From positions 62,001-126,000 of the forward strand of contig NZ_PYGA01000003.1 in the NCBI RefSeq assembly GCF_003014485.1: a stretch of 64,000 bases of DNA. The letters run 5' to 3'. Shown piece by piece: positions 17,437-25,340 of this stretch; within the stretch, counting starts at the first letter, position 1, and each line of letters starts with the position of its first letter. This stretch comes from Murinocardiopsis flavida. Lineage in GTDB: Bacteria; Actinomycetota; Actinomycetes; Streptosporangiales; Streptosporangiaceae. Made by a program: the position numbers and the translations under genes. The notes beneath the pieces are model-generated. The model had not been told where the DNA came from and did not search any database. It worked only from the letters and a program-made list of their open reading frames with translations.

Positions 17437-17463
17437 TGTCACAACCCGGCCCGCCGCCTCGTC
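17437..17463 (+). promoter_or_regulatory. ECF41-type promoter of the FAD oxidoreductase gene
   Basis: TGTCACA at 17437-17443, 16 bases, then CGTC at 17460-17463, the same motif and spacing as upstream of the sigma gene. It lies 51 bases before the GTG start at 17515 and eight bases after the sigma-factor stop. Confidence 0.85.
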
Positions 17464-17514
17464 CACCCATAGCAAGGACACGGGACGAAGGACGCAGCGG
17501 GAGCGGGGTGCGGC

Positions 17515-18699
17515 GTGACGGCGGCAAGCACGGAGATCACGGTGGTGGGAGGCGGGATCGCGGGCCTGATGGCGGCGATCACGTGCGCGGAGGAGGGCGC
17601 CGCGGTGACCCTGCACGAGGCGCACTCGGCGCTGGGCGGGCGCGGCCGGGCCACGGCGCCGCCCCACGTCGCCCATGACGGCTCGCACGTCTTCTACGCC
17701 GACGGCCCGCACTGGCGCTGGCTGGCCGAGCGGGGCCTCGCCGGTCCCTTGGGCCGGCCGCCGGCGCGCGCGGCGCTGCGGGCCGGGTTCCGCTCCGACG
17801 GCGGGTTCCGGCGCGGCGTCCCAGCCGGATTCCTGCGCATGGTCGCGCACCGGAACCGGCCGGCGCCCGTCGACCGCGACTTCCTCGGCTGGGCCGCGGA
17901 GCGCTACGGGGAACGGGCCACCCGCGCGGCGGCGAACGCCATCAGCGTGGTGACCTACGACGCGGACACCGGCCGCCTGTCGGCGGCGTTCGTGTGGGAG
18001 CTGCTGCACCGGGTCTTCGCCCCGGCCGTGCCCGCGGTGCGCTGGCCCATCGGCGGCTGGCAGGCGGTGATCGATCGGACGGCGGCCCGCGCCCGCGAAC
18101 TCGGGGTCCGCATCGAGCTGGAGTCGCGGGTCGCGGAGGTCGGCGGGCGGCCGACCATCGTGGCGACCGAACTGGCGTCGGCGCGGCGCCTGCTCGGCGA
18201 CGACACACTGCGCTGGGAGAGCGGCGACTGCGTGCTGCTCGACCTCGCGGTGCGCGAGCACCGCCGCGACGCGTTCATCGTCTTCGACCTGGACGAGGGC
18301 GGGTTCCACGAGTGCTACTCGGCGCAGGACCCCACGATCGCGCCGCGCGGCGAAGCGCTGTTCCAGCTCGACATGCCGGTCCGCGCGGGCGAGACCACCG
18401 CCCAGGCGCGGCTGCGCCTGGAGGGCCTGGCCGACGTCGCGCTGCCCGGCTGGCGCGAACGGGTCACGTGGCAGCGGAAGGGGCGGGCGAAGGACCGCAC
18501 GGGAGCGCTCGACCTGCCCGGGCACACCTGGCGCGACCGGCCCGCGATCGACAGGGGCGGCGACGTGTTCCTCGCGGGCGACATGGTGGCGGCCCCGGGG
18601 ATGCGCGGAGAGATCGCGATGAACAGCGCGCTGCACGCCGCCCGGCTCGCCCTGCGGTCGGCACGGGGCACCCGCCCCGCACGGCGCACGCAGGCGTGA
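17515..18699 (+). CDS. FAD-dependent oxidoreductase (phytoene-dehydrogenase-like), ECF41 target
   Basis: A 394-residue flavoprotein with the dinucleotide motif VVGGGIAGLMAAITCAEEGA at the N-terminus, GGRGRATAPP following it, and the C-terminal FAD segment DVFLAGDMVAAPGMRGEIAM. It resembles amine-oxidase/carotenoid-desaturase proteins, but the substrate is unknown. Genes next to ECF41 sigma factors usually encode a carboxymuconolactone decarboxylase, an oxidoreductase or an epimerase; this fits the oxidoreductase class. Its own promoter copy suggests direct control by the neighbouring sigma factor. The GTG start has a weak ribosome site. Confidence 0.85.
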   Translation: MTAASTEITVVGGGIAGLMAAITCAEEGAAVTLHEAHSALGGRGRATAPPHVAHDGSHVFYADGPHWRWLAERGLAGPLGRPPARAALRAGFRSDGGFRRGVPAGFLRMVAHRNRPAPVDRDFLGWAAERYGERATRAAANAISVVTYDADTGRLSAAFVWELLHRVFAPAVPAVRWPIGGWQAVIDRTAARARELGVRIELESRVAEVGGRPTIVATELASARRLLGDDTLRWESGDCVLLDLAVREHRRDAFIVFDLDEGGFHECYSAQDPTIAPRGEALFQLDMPVRAGETTAQARLRLEGLADVALPGWRERVTWQRKGRAKDRTGALDLPGHTWRDRPAIDRGGDVFLAGDMVAAPGMRGEIAMNSALHAARLALRSARGTRPARRTQA

Positions 18700-18766
18700 C
18701 CGCCCGCCGCGGCGGTCCGGGGGTGCGGCGGGGGCCGCGCGGCTGCTCGGCGCGGCTCGGCGCACC

Positions 18767-19621
18767 TCAGGGGTGCTGGTCGCCCTCGGGGAGGGAGGAG
18801 CCCCCGGTGCGGCTCACCGCGGTCTCCATGCCCAACTGGGCGCGCCGGCCGCGAATGTAGCCCGCGCGGTAGCCGGCCTTGTGGTGGGTGCGTTCGGGGC
18901 GCGTGGGGCGGAGCTTGGGGAAGCGCTCCTCGAAGTCCTCGCGCACCCGGTCGATGTCCTCGCGCAGCACGATCTCGGCGCCATGGGCGGGATCGGCGCC
19001 GGCGCCGGAGTCGGCGCCCGCTGCGCCGCCGCGGGCCTCCGGGTCCTCGCGCAGCCGCGCGCGGAACTCGCGGATGCGCTCGGCGACGGCGTAGCCGTAG
19101 GCGCGCACGAACGACCGGTAGAACCGGCTCCGCTCGGTCGCCAGCGTCGAGCGGTCGTAGTTGCGCAGCTCGCGCAGGTCGGCGACGTGGTTGCGGGCGG
19201 TGAACCGGGCGGACGCCTCCATCTGCATGGTGATGGACGGCAGCAGCACCCGCAGCGCGTCGAGCGAGGTGGCGGTGCCCACGATGATGAGGGTGCGCTC
19301 GGTGTTCGCGGCGGTGTTGCCGCGCACCGCCGACTGGCAGCCGTACGCCGCCGCGATGGCGGCCAGCGCCTTGACCCGCGCCTTGCCGTGCCCGCCGACA
19401 CCCGAGACCGGGAAGTCCAGGCGGGTCACCGACTCGGCCGCCTCGCCGCGCTGGGCGCGCGCCTCGGCCTCGGCGATGGCGTGGCGTGTCATGAGCTCGG
19501 CGGCCTTGGCGGTGAACGCCTGGCTCTCGGCATCAGTGACCGAGGGGTCCTCCGCCATGCGGAGGAGCCCTCGGACACGCTCGATCATCTTCTTACGCGC
19601 GGGATCGGACTCGGTCGACAT
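18767..19621 (-). CDS. DUF2786 domain protein
   Basis: A 284-residue cytoplasmic protein. The N-terminal ~45 residues (KMIERVRGLLRMAEDPSVTD, AFTAKAAELMTRHAI) are the DUF2786 domain, a helical segment also found in phage proteins. The middle region is a longer conserved part (AIAAAYGCQSAVRG, RSRFYRSFVRAYGYAVAERI) common in actinomycetes. The C-terminus is basic (HHKAGYRAGYIRGRRAQLG). The function is unknown; nucleic-acid contact is a guess from the basic tail. It is followed on the same strand, 50 bases away, by nothing co-directional and preceded by a small membrane protein gene. Confidence 0.75.
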   Translation of the reverse strand: MSTESDPARKKMIERVRGLLRMAEDPSVTDAESQAFTAKAAELMTRHAIAEAEARAQRGEAAESVTRLDFPVSGVGGHGKARVKALAAIAAAYGCQSAVRGNTAANTERTLIIVGTATSLDALRVLLPSITMQMEASARFTARNHVADLRELRNYDRSTLATERSRFYRSFVRAYGYAVAERIREFRARLREDPEARGGAAGADSGAGADPAHGAEIVLREDIDRVREDFEERFPKLRPTRPERTHHKAGYRAGYIRGRRAQLGMETAVSRTGGSSLPEGDQHP

Positions 19622-19671
19622 AGAGCCTTAGGTGGTGTGTGAACCCGGCCGCTCCCGGCCGGGCCGGGTGA

Positions 19672-20109
19672 TCAGGCCGACTTGTTGCCGGCGACCATCC
19701 CGATGATTCCCAGGATCACCCAGAGTACGGCGGCCGTGCCGATGCCCGCACCGATCGCGGCGAACGGGGCCGCCAGGAAGCTGCCCCCCAGCATGACGGC
19801 GACGAGGGTCACAGCGGCGGTACCCGCGCCCCCGAACAGCGCCGGAGCGGTGGCGAACCGCCACGGGTACTGCCCCGCGTACCGGCGGGCGCGCCGGTCG
19901 CCCTTGCTGCCGAGCAGCGCGACCGCGCCGCCCACCAGCGAGAAGAAGAAGATGCCCGTGGTCAGGGCACCGCTGACGTCGAACGACGCCAGGTTCAGCA
20001 GGAAGGTGGCGGCGCCGGTGACCCCGCCCGCGACCAGGGCGGTGCCCCAAGGCCAGATCATCGTCGCCGAGGCGACGGGAGTGAATGCGTTGCCGCGCTC
20101 CAGCGTCAT
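19672..20109 (-). CDS. Small four-helix membrane protein
   Basis: A 145-residue protein with about four membrane segments (WGTALVAGGVTGAATFLLNL, LTTGIFFFSLVGGAVALLG, two more to the end) and a short basic loop SKGDRRARRYAGQYPWR. It is unrecognised. ATG 20109 follows a GAGGAG site. It lies just upstream of the DUF2786 gene on the same strand (50-base gap), so the two may be cotranscribed. Confidence 0.7.
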   Translation of the reverse strand: MTLERGNAFTPVASATMIWPWGTALVAGGVTGAATFLLNLASFDVSGALTTGIFFFSLVGGAVALLGSKGDRRARRYAGQYPWRFATAPALFGGAGTAAVTLVAVMLGGSFLAAPFAAIGAGIGTAAVLWVILGIIGMVAGNKSA

Positions 20110-20371
20110 GTCCGTAGCTCCTCAACTCGTGCGCCGTGCCGCCCCGGCCCGGGCCGCCGACTGCCTCTCTACGTCCTCCAGCATGCCCGGACGCAGCTCG
20201 CGCCACATCAGGGCCCAACCCCTGTTCTCCCCCGAGAAGGCGTCCCCTAGCCCTCAGGTCTCGGTCCGGAACCGGCGAGTGCGGCGACCGGTGCTCGGCG
20301 GCCGCCCTTATGCCGTCCTCACACCGACCAACGCGAAACCGCGGCGAACCGTTCCCCCGAACGGCTCCGCG

Positions 20372-21199
20372 CTATGGGCGAGGGGCGCCGATGAGCGTGT
20401 CGAGGAGTCCCAAGGGGGCGCCGACGGCGCCCCGCTCGGTGTGGGCGGCGCGCAGATCGGGGTCGTCCGTCAGGACCAGCTCGGCCGTGCCCTCCGGTGC
20501 GGGCGGCCCGGGCGCGGCGTCGCCCGCCGCCACCTCGACACCGGGGGCCGGGGCGAGGCCCGGGCGCGGGACCAGCAGCCGGACCCGGGGGAACCACCGG
20601 TGCAGGGCCATGAGGCGCGGCACCTGCGGCAGCAGGGCGGACTCGATGCCGGTGCGCGCCGCCTCCGCGAGCGCGTCGCGCAGCGGCGCGGGATCGCGGG
20701 TGGTGCCGCGCGCGTCGACGACGAGGACGAGGCGCCGGTCGAGCGCCGACAGCAGCAGCGGCCAGGTCGCGGCGAACGCGGGGAGCAGCTTCAGCGATGG
20801 GACCTTCTCGACCGGTACCCAGCGGATCTCGGCGCTCTCGGTGTTGCCGCGGGAGTACGCGCGCAGTTCGGGCAGTTGCGCGAACACGGTGTCGTAGGTC
20901 CACACGGTGTGGTCCTGGCGGTGGACGGCGCTGGGCAGGGCGCCGTCGAGCGGACCGGCGACCTCCTCGCCGAACTCGCGCAGCGCCGCCTGGAGGGACG
21001 ACTCTCCGCTGTCGCGGGCGCCGCCGGGCACCCCCCACGTGCCGCCCATGTGGCTCCACAAGGCGCGGTGTTGGAGCAGGACGTGGCCGGTTCCGGCCGC
21101 GTCGGCGGCGTGCAGCAGCAGGCCCGCCGCGCCGAAGAGCCCCCACCGGCGGGTGCCGTCGGCAAGCTCGACCCAGCCGTCGCCGTCGCCCCTGATCAT
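20372..21199 (-). CDS. Nudix hydrolase
   Basis: A 275-residue protein with an N-terminal Nudix domain. The Nudix box reads GGARDSGESSLQAALREFGE followed by EVAG, with all catalytic glutamates present. The C-terminal ~130 residues form an extra domain with RRLVLVVDARGTT and a variable Ala/Pro-rich stretch, seen in some actinobacterial Nudix proteins. It hydrolyses a nucleoside-diphosphate-linked substrate that cannot be named. ATG 21199 has GGGGAGA upstream. It is divergent from the membrane protein at 21360. Confidence 0.88.
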   Translation of the reverse strand: MIRGDGDGWVELADGTRRWGLFGAAGLLLHAADAAGTGHVLLQHRALWSHMGGTWGVPGGARDSGESSLQAALREFGEEVAGPLDGALPSAVHRQDHTVWTYDTVFAQLPELRAYSRGNTESAEIRWVPVEKVPSLKLLPAFAATWPLLLSALDRRLVLVVDARGTTRDPAPLRDALAEAARTGIESALLPQVPRLMALHRWFPRVRLLVPRPGLAPAPGVEVAAGDAAPGPPAPEGTAELVLTDDPDLRAAHTERGAVGAPLGLLDTLIGAPRP

Positions 21200-21344
21200 C
21201 CGGTCTCCCCATGCCGAGGCGTCCGCCGGCCGGGCCGCGCCGCCTGGTCTGATGTGCCCTGTGGCACCCTACCCACCCGCCCTGACCGGGCGATGCCCAC
21301 TGCGAGCAGGGAAGGCGCGCGTCGCCTCCACCGTCCTGCGGCGC

Positions 21345-21350
21345 TAGGAT
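21345..21350 (+). promoter_or_regulatory. -10 element, leaderless-type promoter
   Basis: TAGGAT at 21345-21350 lies nine bases before ATG 21360 with no ribosome site between, so the transcript should start within a few bases of the ATG. Confidence 0.5.
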
Positions 21351-21359
21351 TCTGCCGCG

Positions 21360-22637
21360 ATGACCACCATGGCGAGTTCTGCCGCAATGCTCCCGGTCCT
21401 CACCCTTCGGTTGGTGGGGCGCTACTGGGCGCCGCTGCTATGCGTGTATGCGGCCGGCACCTTCCTGCACGCGATGATGGTCCGCGGCCTGGTGATCATC
21501 GCCGAGGACAGCGTTATGGCCGGTCTCGTCGGCCTCAGCATTGCGGTCCTCGTCACACTCACCACGACCATCGTCATGTTCCACCTGATGACCAGCGGCA
21601 TGCCCGCGCTCAACTCCGAGCTGGTCAACCCAGGGAGCAAGACCACCCGCACCACACTGGGCGAGCGCGAGCACCGCGTGGTCGACGCCGTGGCGATGGC
21701 CATCCTGCCGTTCCTCATCTTCTACAGCGCGTGGGGGCTGTTCGCCGAGGAGTTCCGCGAGTTCAGCCTCGGGGTGGTCAACTCCGAGGGCCTCACCGGC
21801 GCCGACAAGTTCATGTTCGAGGAACTCGGGTGGCCGCTCGCCATCGCGTTCGGGGCGTGGAGCCTGCGGGCCGTCTGCGAGCGCGTGTACGACCGGACCG
21901 ACAACAAGTGGCTCGGCATCCTCACCGCGGTGTTCGAGGCCACCTGGATGTTCTTCGCGGTCTTCTCGGTCGGCGAGGTCACCGGCAACGCCAAGGACTG
22001 GGTCGCGACCCGCGTCGTGTGGTTCGAGGTGCAGCAGGCCATCACCGACTCGATGCAGTGGCTGGAGAACCTGTCGTCGCTGCCGTTCCCCGAGACCTAT
22101 GCCGCCGCGCTCGTCCTCATCGCCCAAGGCTGGGAGCACCTCAAGGAGGCGCTGCTCGGGCCGCTGCTGTGGCTGACCATCGTGTCGGTTGTGTACGGCG
22201 CCGAGGTCGACAAGTCCGAGCCGCTGTTCCGCAAGGGCAGCCGCGCCGACGAGCACGCCCAGCGGGTCAGCAGCGTGACCCCGAAGGTCGTCAAGGGCAT
22301 CGGCCAGTTCGCCGGCCGCGACGCCCGCGAGAAGTACGTGCCGTTCCTCAACGCCCTGCGGTTCGTCCTGCGGGTCAGCCCGGTGTTCGTGCTGACCTTC
22401 TGCCTGCTGTACACGCTGCTCGACCTCGGGTTCGGCTGGCTCGAACGCGGCGTCTACGTGCTCGTCGGGCCCGACGAGTTCCTCGGCTGGTGGTGGCCGT
22501 GGCTGTTCCCGATCGAGTTCGCGGTCGACGCCGTCCACGAGGTCCTGCGGGTGTGCCTGCTCGCCGCGACGTTCGAACTCACCCTGCGCCGGGTCAGCAC
22601 GCGCAGCGTCGGCCGCAGGGCGCGCCGCACCGCCTGA
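21360..22637 (+). CDS. Polytopic membrane protein of unknown function
   Basis: A 425-residue integral membrane protein with roughly eight hydrophobic segments, for example GRYWAPLLCVYAAGTFLHAM near the N-terminus and SPVFVLTFCLLYTLLDLGFG near the C-terminus. Conserved-looking soluble stretches include LVNPGSKTTRTTLGEREHRV and EVDKSEPLFRKGSRADEHAQ. I do not recognise the family. It is convergent with three genes for membrane-anchored exported proteins whose order and composition suggest a functional link, but this is only context. The start follows a leaderless-type -10. Confidence 0.75.
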   Translation: MTTMASSAAMLPVLTLRLVGRYWAPLLCVYAAGTFLHAMMVRGLVIIAEDSVMAGLVGLSIAVLVTLTTTIVMFHLMTSGMPALNSELVNPGSKTTRTTLGEREHRVVDAVAMAILPFLIFYSAWGLFAEEFREFSLGVVNSEGLTGADKFMFEELGWPLAIAFGAWSLRAVCERVYDRTDNKWLGILTAVFEATWMFFAVFSVGEVTGNAKDWVATRVVWFEVQQAITDSMQWLENLSSLPFPETYAAALVLIAQGWEHLKEALLGPLLWLTIVSVVYGAEVDKSEPLFRKGSRADEHAQRVSSVTPKVVKGIGQFAGRDAREKYVPFLNALRFVLRVSPVFVLTFCLLYTLLDLGFGWLERGVYVLVGPDEFLGWWWPWLFPIEFAVDAVHEVLRVCLLAATFELTLRRVSTRSVGRRARRTA

Positions 22638-22677
22638 GCCGGCCCGGCCGGGCGCCGCCCGTGCCCTTCCGGCGGCC

Positions 22678-23439
22678 CTACTCCTTCGGCGGGAACTGGA
22701 GGATGGCGGGCCGGGGCGAGTTGGGGTCGTTGGTGGTGCTCGCCGACACCTCGATCCGCAGCGACTTCACCGCGTCCTTCGGCACGATGAACGTCGCGAT
22801 GTAGGCCTGGGTGGCGCCGGGCTTCACCGGCTCGCCCTCGGTGTCGGTGCAGCCGAACTTGATCTCGGCGACCTCGGGCGGGAGCTGGCGGCTGCCGAAC
22901 TCGGAGGTGCGGTTCCACGAGCGCCCGCCGGGGTCGACGGCGCGGACGTCGCACGAGCGCTGGAGCCGCTTGGCGGCCTTGGCGTCCTTCGGCGTCACCT
23001 TGAACAGGGCGTCGACGAGCTGGCCGTTCTTGGGCAGCTCGCTGAAGGTGTCGCCCATGGTCTCCCCGACGAGGGTGCCGCGGAACTCCCAGGTGATGCC
23101 GTTGATCTCGCCTTCGCCGCTCGTGACGACGGTGGGTTCCGGCGGGATCTGGCCGCTCTCCATCGCATTCTTGCGCTCCAGCCACCATGGCACGCCGAGG
23201 GCGGCCGGCAGCAGGATGAGCAGGGCGAGGACGTAGTGCAGCCCGGCGCGCAGCCACCACGCACGGCGGCGCGGCGGGGGCTCGGGGGGAGCGGGCGGCG
23301 GCGGAGGCTGCGCCGGGGGCCCGGGCGGGGGCGCGGCGAAGGACGGGCGGCCGGCGTCCGCGGGCGGCCGTCCGGCGGCGGGCCGCCGCTGGTCGACGGG
23401 CCGTTCGAAGTGCCGCGGCGGGATGGGTCGGTTGTGCAC
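22678..23439 (-). CDS. Membrane-anchored exported protein with proline-rich N-terminus
   Basis: A 253-residue protein, third of a three-gene run. Residues 1-60 are cytoplasmic and Pro-rich, a single membrane segment follows (LHYVLALLILLPAALGVPWW, about 68-87), and the remaining ~165 residues are extracellular, with two cysteines in RSCDVRAVDPGG and IKFGCTDTEG that could form a disulfide. It is unrecognised. GTG 23439 has GGAG upstream and begins ten bases after the preceding gene stops, so the run is one operon. Confidence 0.75.
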   Translation of the reverse strand: MHNRPIPPRHFERPVDQRRPAAGRPPADAGRPSFAAPPPGPPAQPPPPPAPPEPPPRRRAWWLRAGLHYVLALLILLPAALGVPWWLERKNAMESGQIPPEPTVVTSGEGEINGITWEFRGTLVGETMGDTFSELPKNGQLVDALFKVTPKDAKAAKRLQRSCDVRAVDPGGRSWNRTSEFGSRQLPPEVAEIKFGCTDTEGEPVKPGATQAYIATFIVPKDAVKSLRIEVSASTTNDPNSPRPAILQFPPKE

Positions 23440-23449
23440 TCTGCCGCTC

Positions 23450-24061
23450 CTACGCGTACCCGGGCTCGGAGATGGTGACCTTCGGGGCGGCCTTCGCGCG
23501 CAGCGCCTCGATGTCGCCGGCGTCGAGCCCCAGGTCGATCTGTGCCTCGGCGGCGAGCCGGTCGTCGAGGCCGTTGTCGGTCATGTGCATCCGCAGCGTG
23601 AGCGGCGGGGTGAGCCGCTTCGTCGGGATCTCGAACACCAGGAAGCCGCGGCGGGGGATGCCCGGCTCGAACGGTACGGAGCTCTGGTCGATGGTCGTCG
23701 TGAGCTGGGTGCCCGCGAGGAACTCGAAGTCGTCGCCGTTGGTCAGGGTCGGCGTGCCGGCCTGCATGGGCGACAGGGTGGGCTCGACCGCGGCCTCCAC
23801 GACGACCCACACGCCTTTGGCCTTCTGGAGTTCGGGGCCGCCGAAGGACTCCTCGGCCACCGATTCCGCGAGCCGGACCTTGCCGACCTTCATGGTGAAG
23901 CGTCCGGCGTCGACAACGTCGCCGCGGGCCCCGGTGTGGGCGATGGGCGCGGTCTCCTGCTCAGGGGTGATGAAGTAGGAGTGCGCGGTGATGAGCAGCG
24001 CGACGAGGACCAGGCTCATGGCCACGGTCCCGGCCGTACTGAGGAAGGAGCGCCGTGCCAT
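23450..24061 (-). CDS. Membrane-anchored exported protein (second of the run)
   Basis: A 203-residue protein with a basic start and one membrane segment (TAGTVAMSLVLVALLITAH), then an extracellular beta-rich domain with GVWVVVEAAVEPTLSPM and RGFLVFEIPTKRLTPPLTLR, a composition like that of DUF4352-type lipoprotein domains. ATG 24061 is chosen; a GTG at 24070 would overlap the upstream stop by four bases. No known function. It is flanked in the same operon by two proteins of the same topology. Confidence 0.75.
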   Translation of the reverse strand: MARRSFLSTAGTVAMSLVLVALLITAHSYFITPEQETAPIAHTGARGDVVDAGRFTMKVGKVRLAESVAEESFGGPELQKAKGVWVVVEAAVEPTLSPMQAGTPTLTNGDDFEFLAGTQLTTTIDQSSVPFEPGIPRRGFLVFEIPTKRLTPPLTLRMHMTDNGLDDRLAAEAQIDLGLDAGDIEALRAKAAPKVTISEPGYA

Positions 24062-24066
24062 GCGGG

Positions 24067-24678
24067 TCACCCTCTCTCGACGGGGATCTCGACGGTCCCG
24101 ACGCGTTCCTCGCCGGCGCCCCACCGTTCGCGCTCGTCCCAGAAGCCGCCGGTCTTCTGGGCGTCCCAGATGGTGAGAGCGACGGACTCGACGGAATCGG
24201 GGGCGACCTTCTTCGGCAGCGGCCAGGTCAGCAGGACCTTCTCCGAGACCTGCGGTTGCAGTTCGGTGTAGAGCCCCTCCGGATTGCGCTCGAATAGGAC
24301 GTCGATGCTCTTGACGCGGGCCTTGCCCGGCTGGATCGACGGCGCGATGATGCCGTTGAGCGCGCCGAACTCCACCGGTTCCTTGACCTTGGTCACCAGG
24401 TCGGCGCGGATCTCCAGGACCGGCTCGGGCCCCTTGTCCTTGTCGATCGTGACGGTGGCCGAGTGCGGGGTGACCGTGAAGAGCTCATTGCTGATGGGCC
24501 GGCCGGGGGCGGACGGCGGGGCGTCGGGCGCCTTCGCCAGCCCGCCGGTCGCCCACAGGGCGAGGACCAGCGAGCCGATGACGATCGCCAAGACGGCGAA
24601 GAGGAGTGCGCGCGCGAGCGGGCCGCGGGGGAGGAAATCCCCGGCGGTCGCTTCCTGACCTGCTGCGTGGTGTGCCAC
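24067..24678 (-). CDS. Membrane-anchored exported protein (first of the run)
   Basis: A 203-residue protein with one N-terminal membrane segment (ALLFAVLAIVIGSLVLALWA) and an extracellular domain of about 150 residues (ATVTIDKDKGPEPVLEIRAD, SIDVLFERNPEGLYTELQPQ, SVALTIWDAQKTGGFWDERE). It is unrecognised. It is first in the three-gene run; the shared single-pass topology and similar beta-rich ectodomains suggest the three products form a complex at the cell surface, possibly with the polytopic protein at 21360. Confidence 0.75.
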   Translation of the reverse strand: MAHHAAGQEATAGDFLPRGPLARALLFAVLAIVIGSLVLALWATGGLAKAPDAPPSAPGRPISNELFTVTPHSATVTIDKDKGPEPVLEIRADLVTKVKEPVEFGALNGIIAPSIQPGKARVKSIDVLFERNPEGLYTELQPQVSEKVLLTWPLPKKVAPDSVESVALTIWDAQKTGGFWDERERWGAGEERVGTVEIPVERG

Positions 24679-25008
24679 AGGGGGATTTTAGGGGGCACGG
24701 TGCGGTAATGCGTTCTTTGGCGTCCGAAAGCGGTCAGCACGCAGGGCGGCCGGTGCCCGGTGCCGGTGCCGTCAGAAGGGCCCGGTGCAGGCGTTGCGGC
24801 CTTCGCATCCGGTTGTGCGAGAGGCCCGGTCGCCACTGAAAGCGTGCTGAAAGCGCGTGTCTCTAGAGTCATGGACACTCTGCGAGATCGGCACCCGCGG
24901 GAGGACGGCCCGCGGGCGCCGGTCTGGCGGAGATTGCGCCGAGAGCCGCGGTTTGCGCTGATATAGGTTCGTTTGAAGTGTTCTGTGACGATCATCGAGG
25001 AGTGACCG
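24679..25008. other. Intergenic region, divergent promoters
   Basis: A 330-base gap between the exported-protein run and the small acidic protein. There is an AT-richer stretch with TATAGG at about 24962-24967, a possible -10 for the small gene, and no gene. The small gene has the ribosome site GAGGAG at about 24997-25002. Confidence 0.4.
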
Positions 25009-25209
25009 ATGCGGCTGATGGCCCCCGCGAAGCATGAGATCGACGCCGAGTTCCTGGCATTGGTCGAGGAACTGAGCGTTCGCGCGCTCGACACGGTCGC
25101 GCCCGCGACGGCGCGCCTCAGCCCCACCAGCGAGCCTCCCGCCGAAGACGGCGAGGGCGACTCCGGTGCCGACGACGCCCCCGCGGAGAAGCCCGAAAAG
25201 GACGACTGA
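25009..25209 (+). CDS. Small acidic protein, 66 aa
   Basis: A short protein with an N-terminal helix (HEIDAEFLALVEELSVRAL) and a disordered Asp/Glu/Pro-rich C-terminus. It has GAGGAG eight bases before ATG, normal codon bias, and is closed off by two hairpins, so it is probably real. Short acidic leaders of this shape next to SARP regulators may be signalling peptide precursors or regulators, but no evidence in the sequence decides this. Confidence 0.6.
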   Translation: MRLMAPAKHEIDAEFLALVEELSVRALDTVAPATARLSPTSEPPAEDGEGDSGADDAPAEKPEKDD

Positions 25210-25220
25210 ACCGCGGTGGC

Positions 25221-25242
25221 GGGGCCCGCCTCGGCGGGCCCC
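25221..25242. terminator. Terminator hairpin after the small acidic gene
   Basis: The perfect ten-base inverted repeat GGGGCCCGCC / GGCGGGCCCC with a two-base centre starts 12 bases after the stop codon. The very short loop means the inner pairs would open, leaving about eight pairs. Confidence 0.7.
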
Positions 25243-25249
25243 GGGCACT

Positions 25250-25287
25250 CCGCACCCGCGCTTACTGGGAGGGGAGCGCGGGTGCGG
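25250..25287. repeat. Second inverted repeat upstream of the SARP gene
   Basis: CCGCACCCGCGCT (25250-25262) and AGCGCGGGTGCGG (25275-25287) are a perfect 13-base inverted repeat with a 12-base centre. It ends about 40 bases before the SARP -10 element, so it may be a second terminator or an operator. Confidence 0.6.
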
Positions 25288-25327
25288 TGTGTTTCCGAAC
25301 GCTTCCTTTGTGTCACAGGGGCCTTGC

Positions 25328-25333
25328 TATAGT
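25328..25333 (+). promoter_or_regulatory. -10 element of the SARP gene, leaderless-type
   Basis: TATAGT lies seven bases before GTG 25341. There is no ribosome site, so the transcript probably begins at the start codon. The -35 region (around CTTTGT at 25306-25311) is weak, as expected for an activator-dependent promoter. Confidence 0.6.
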
Positions 25334-25340
25334 CCGACTT

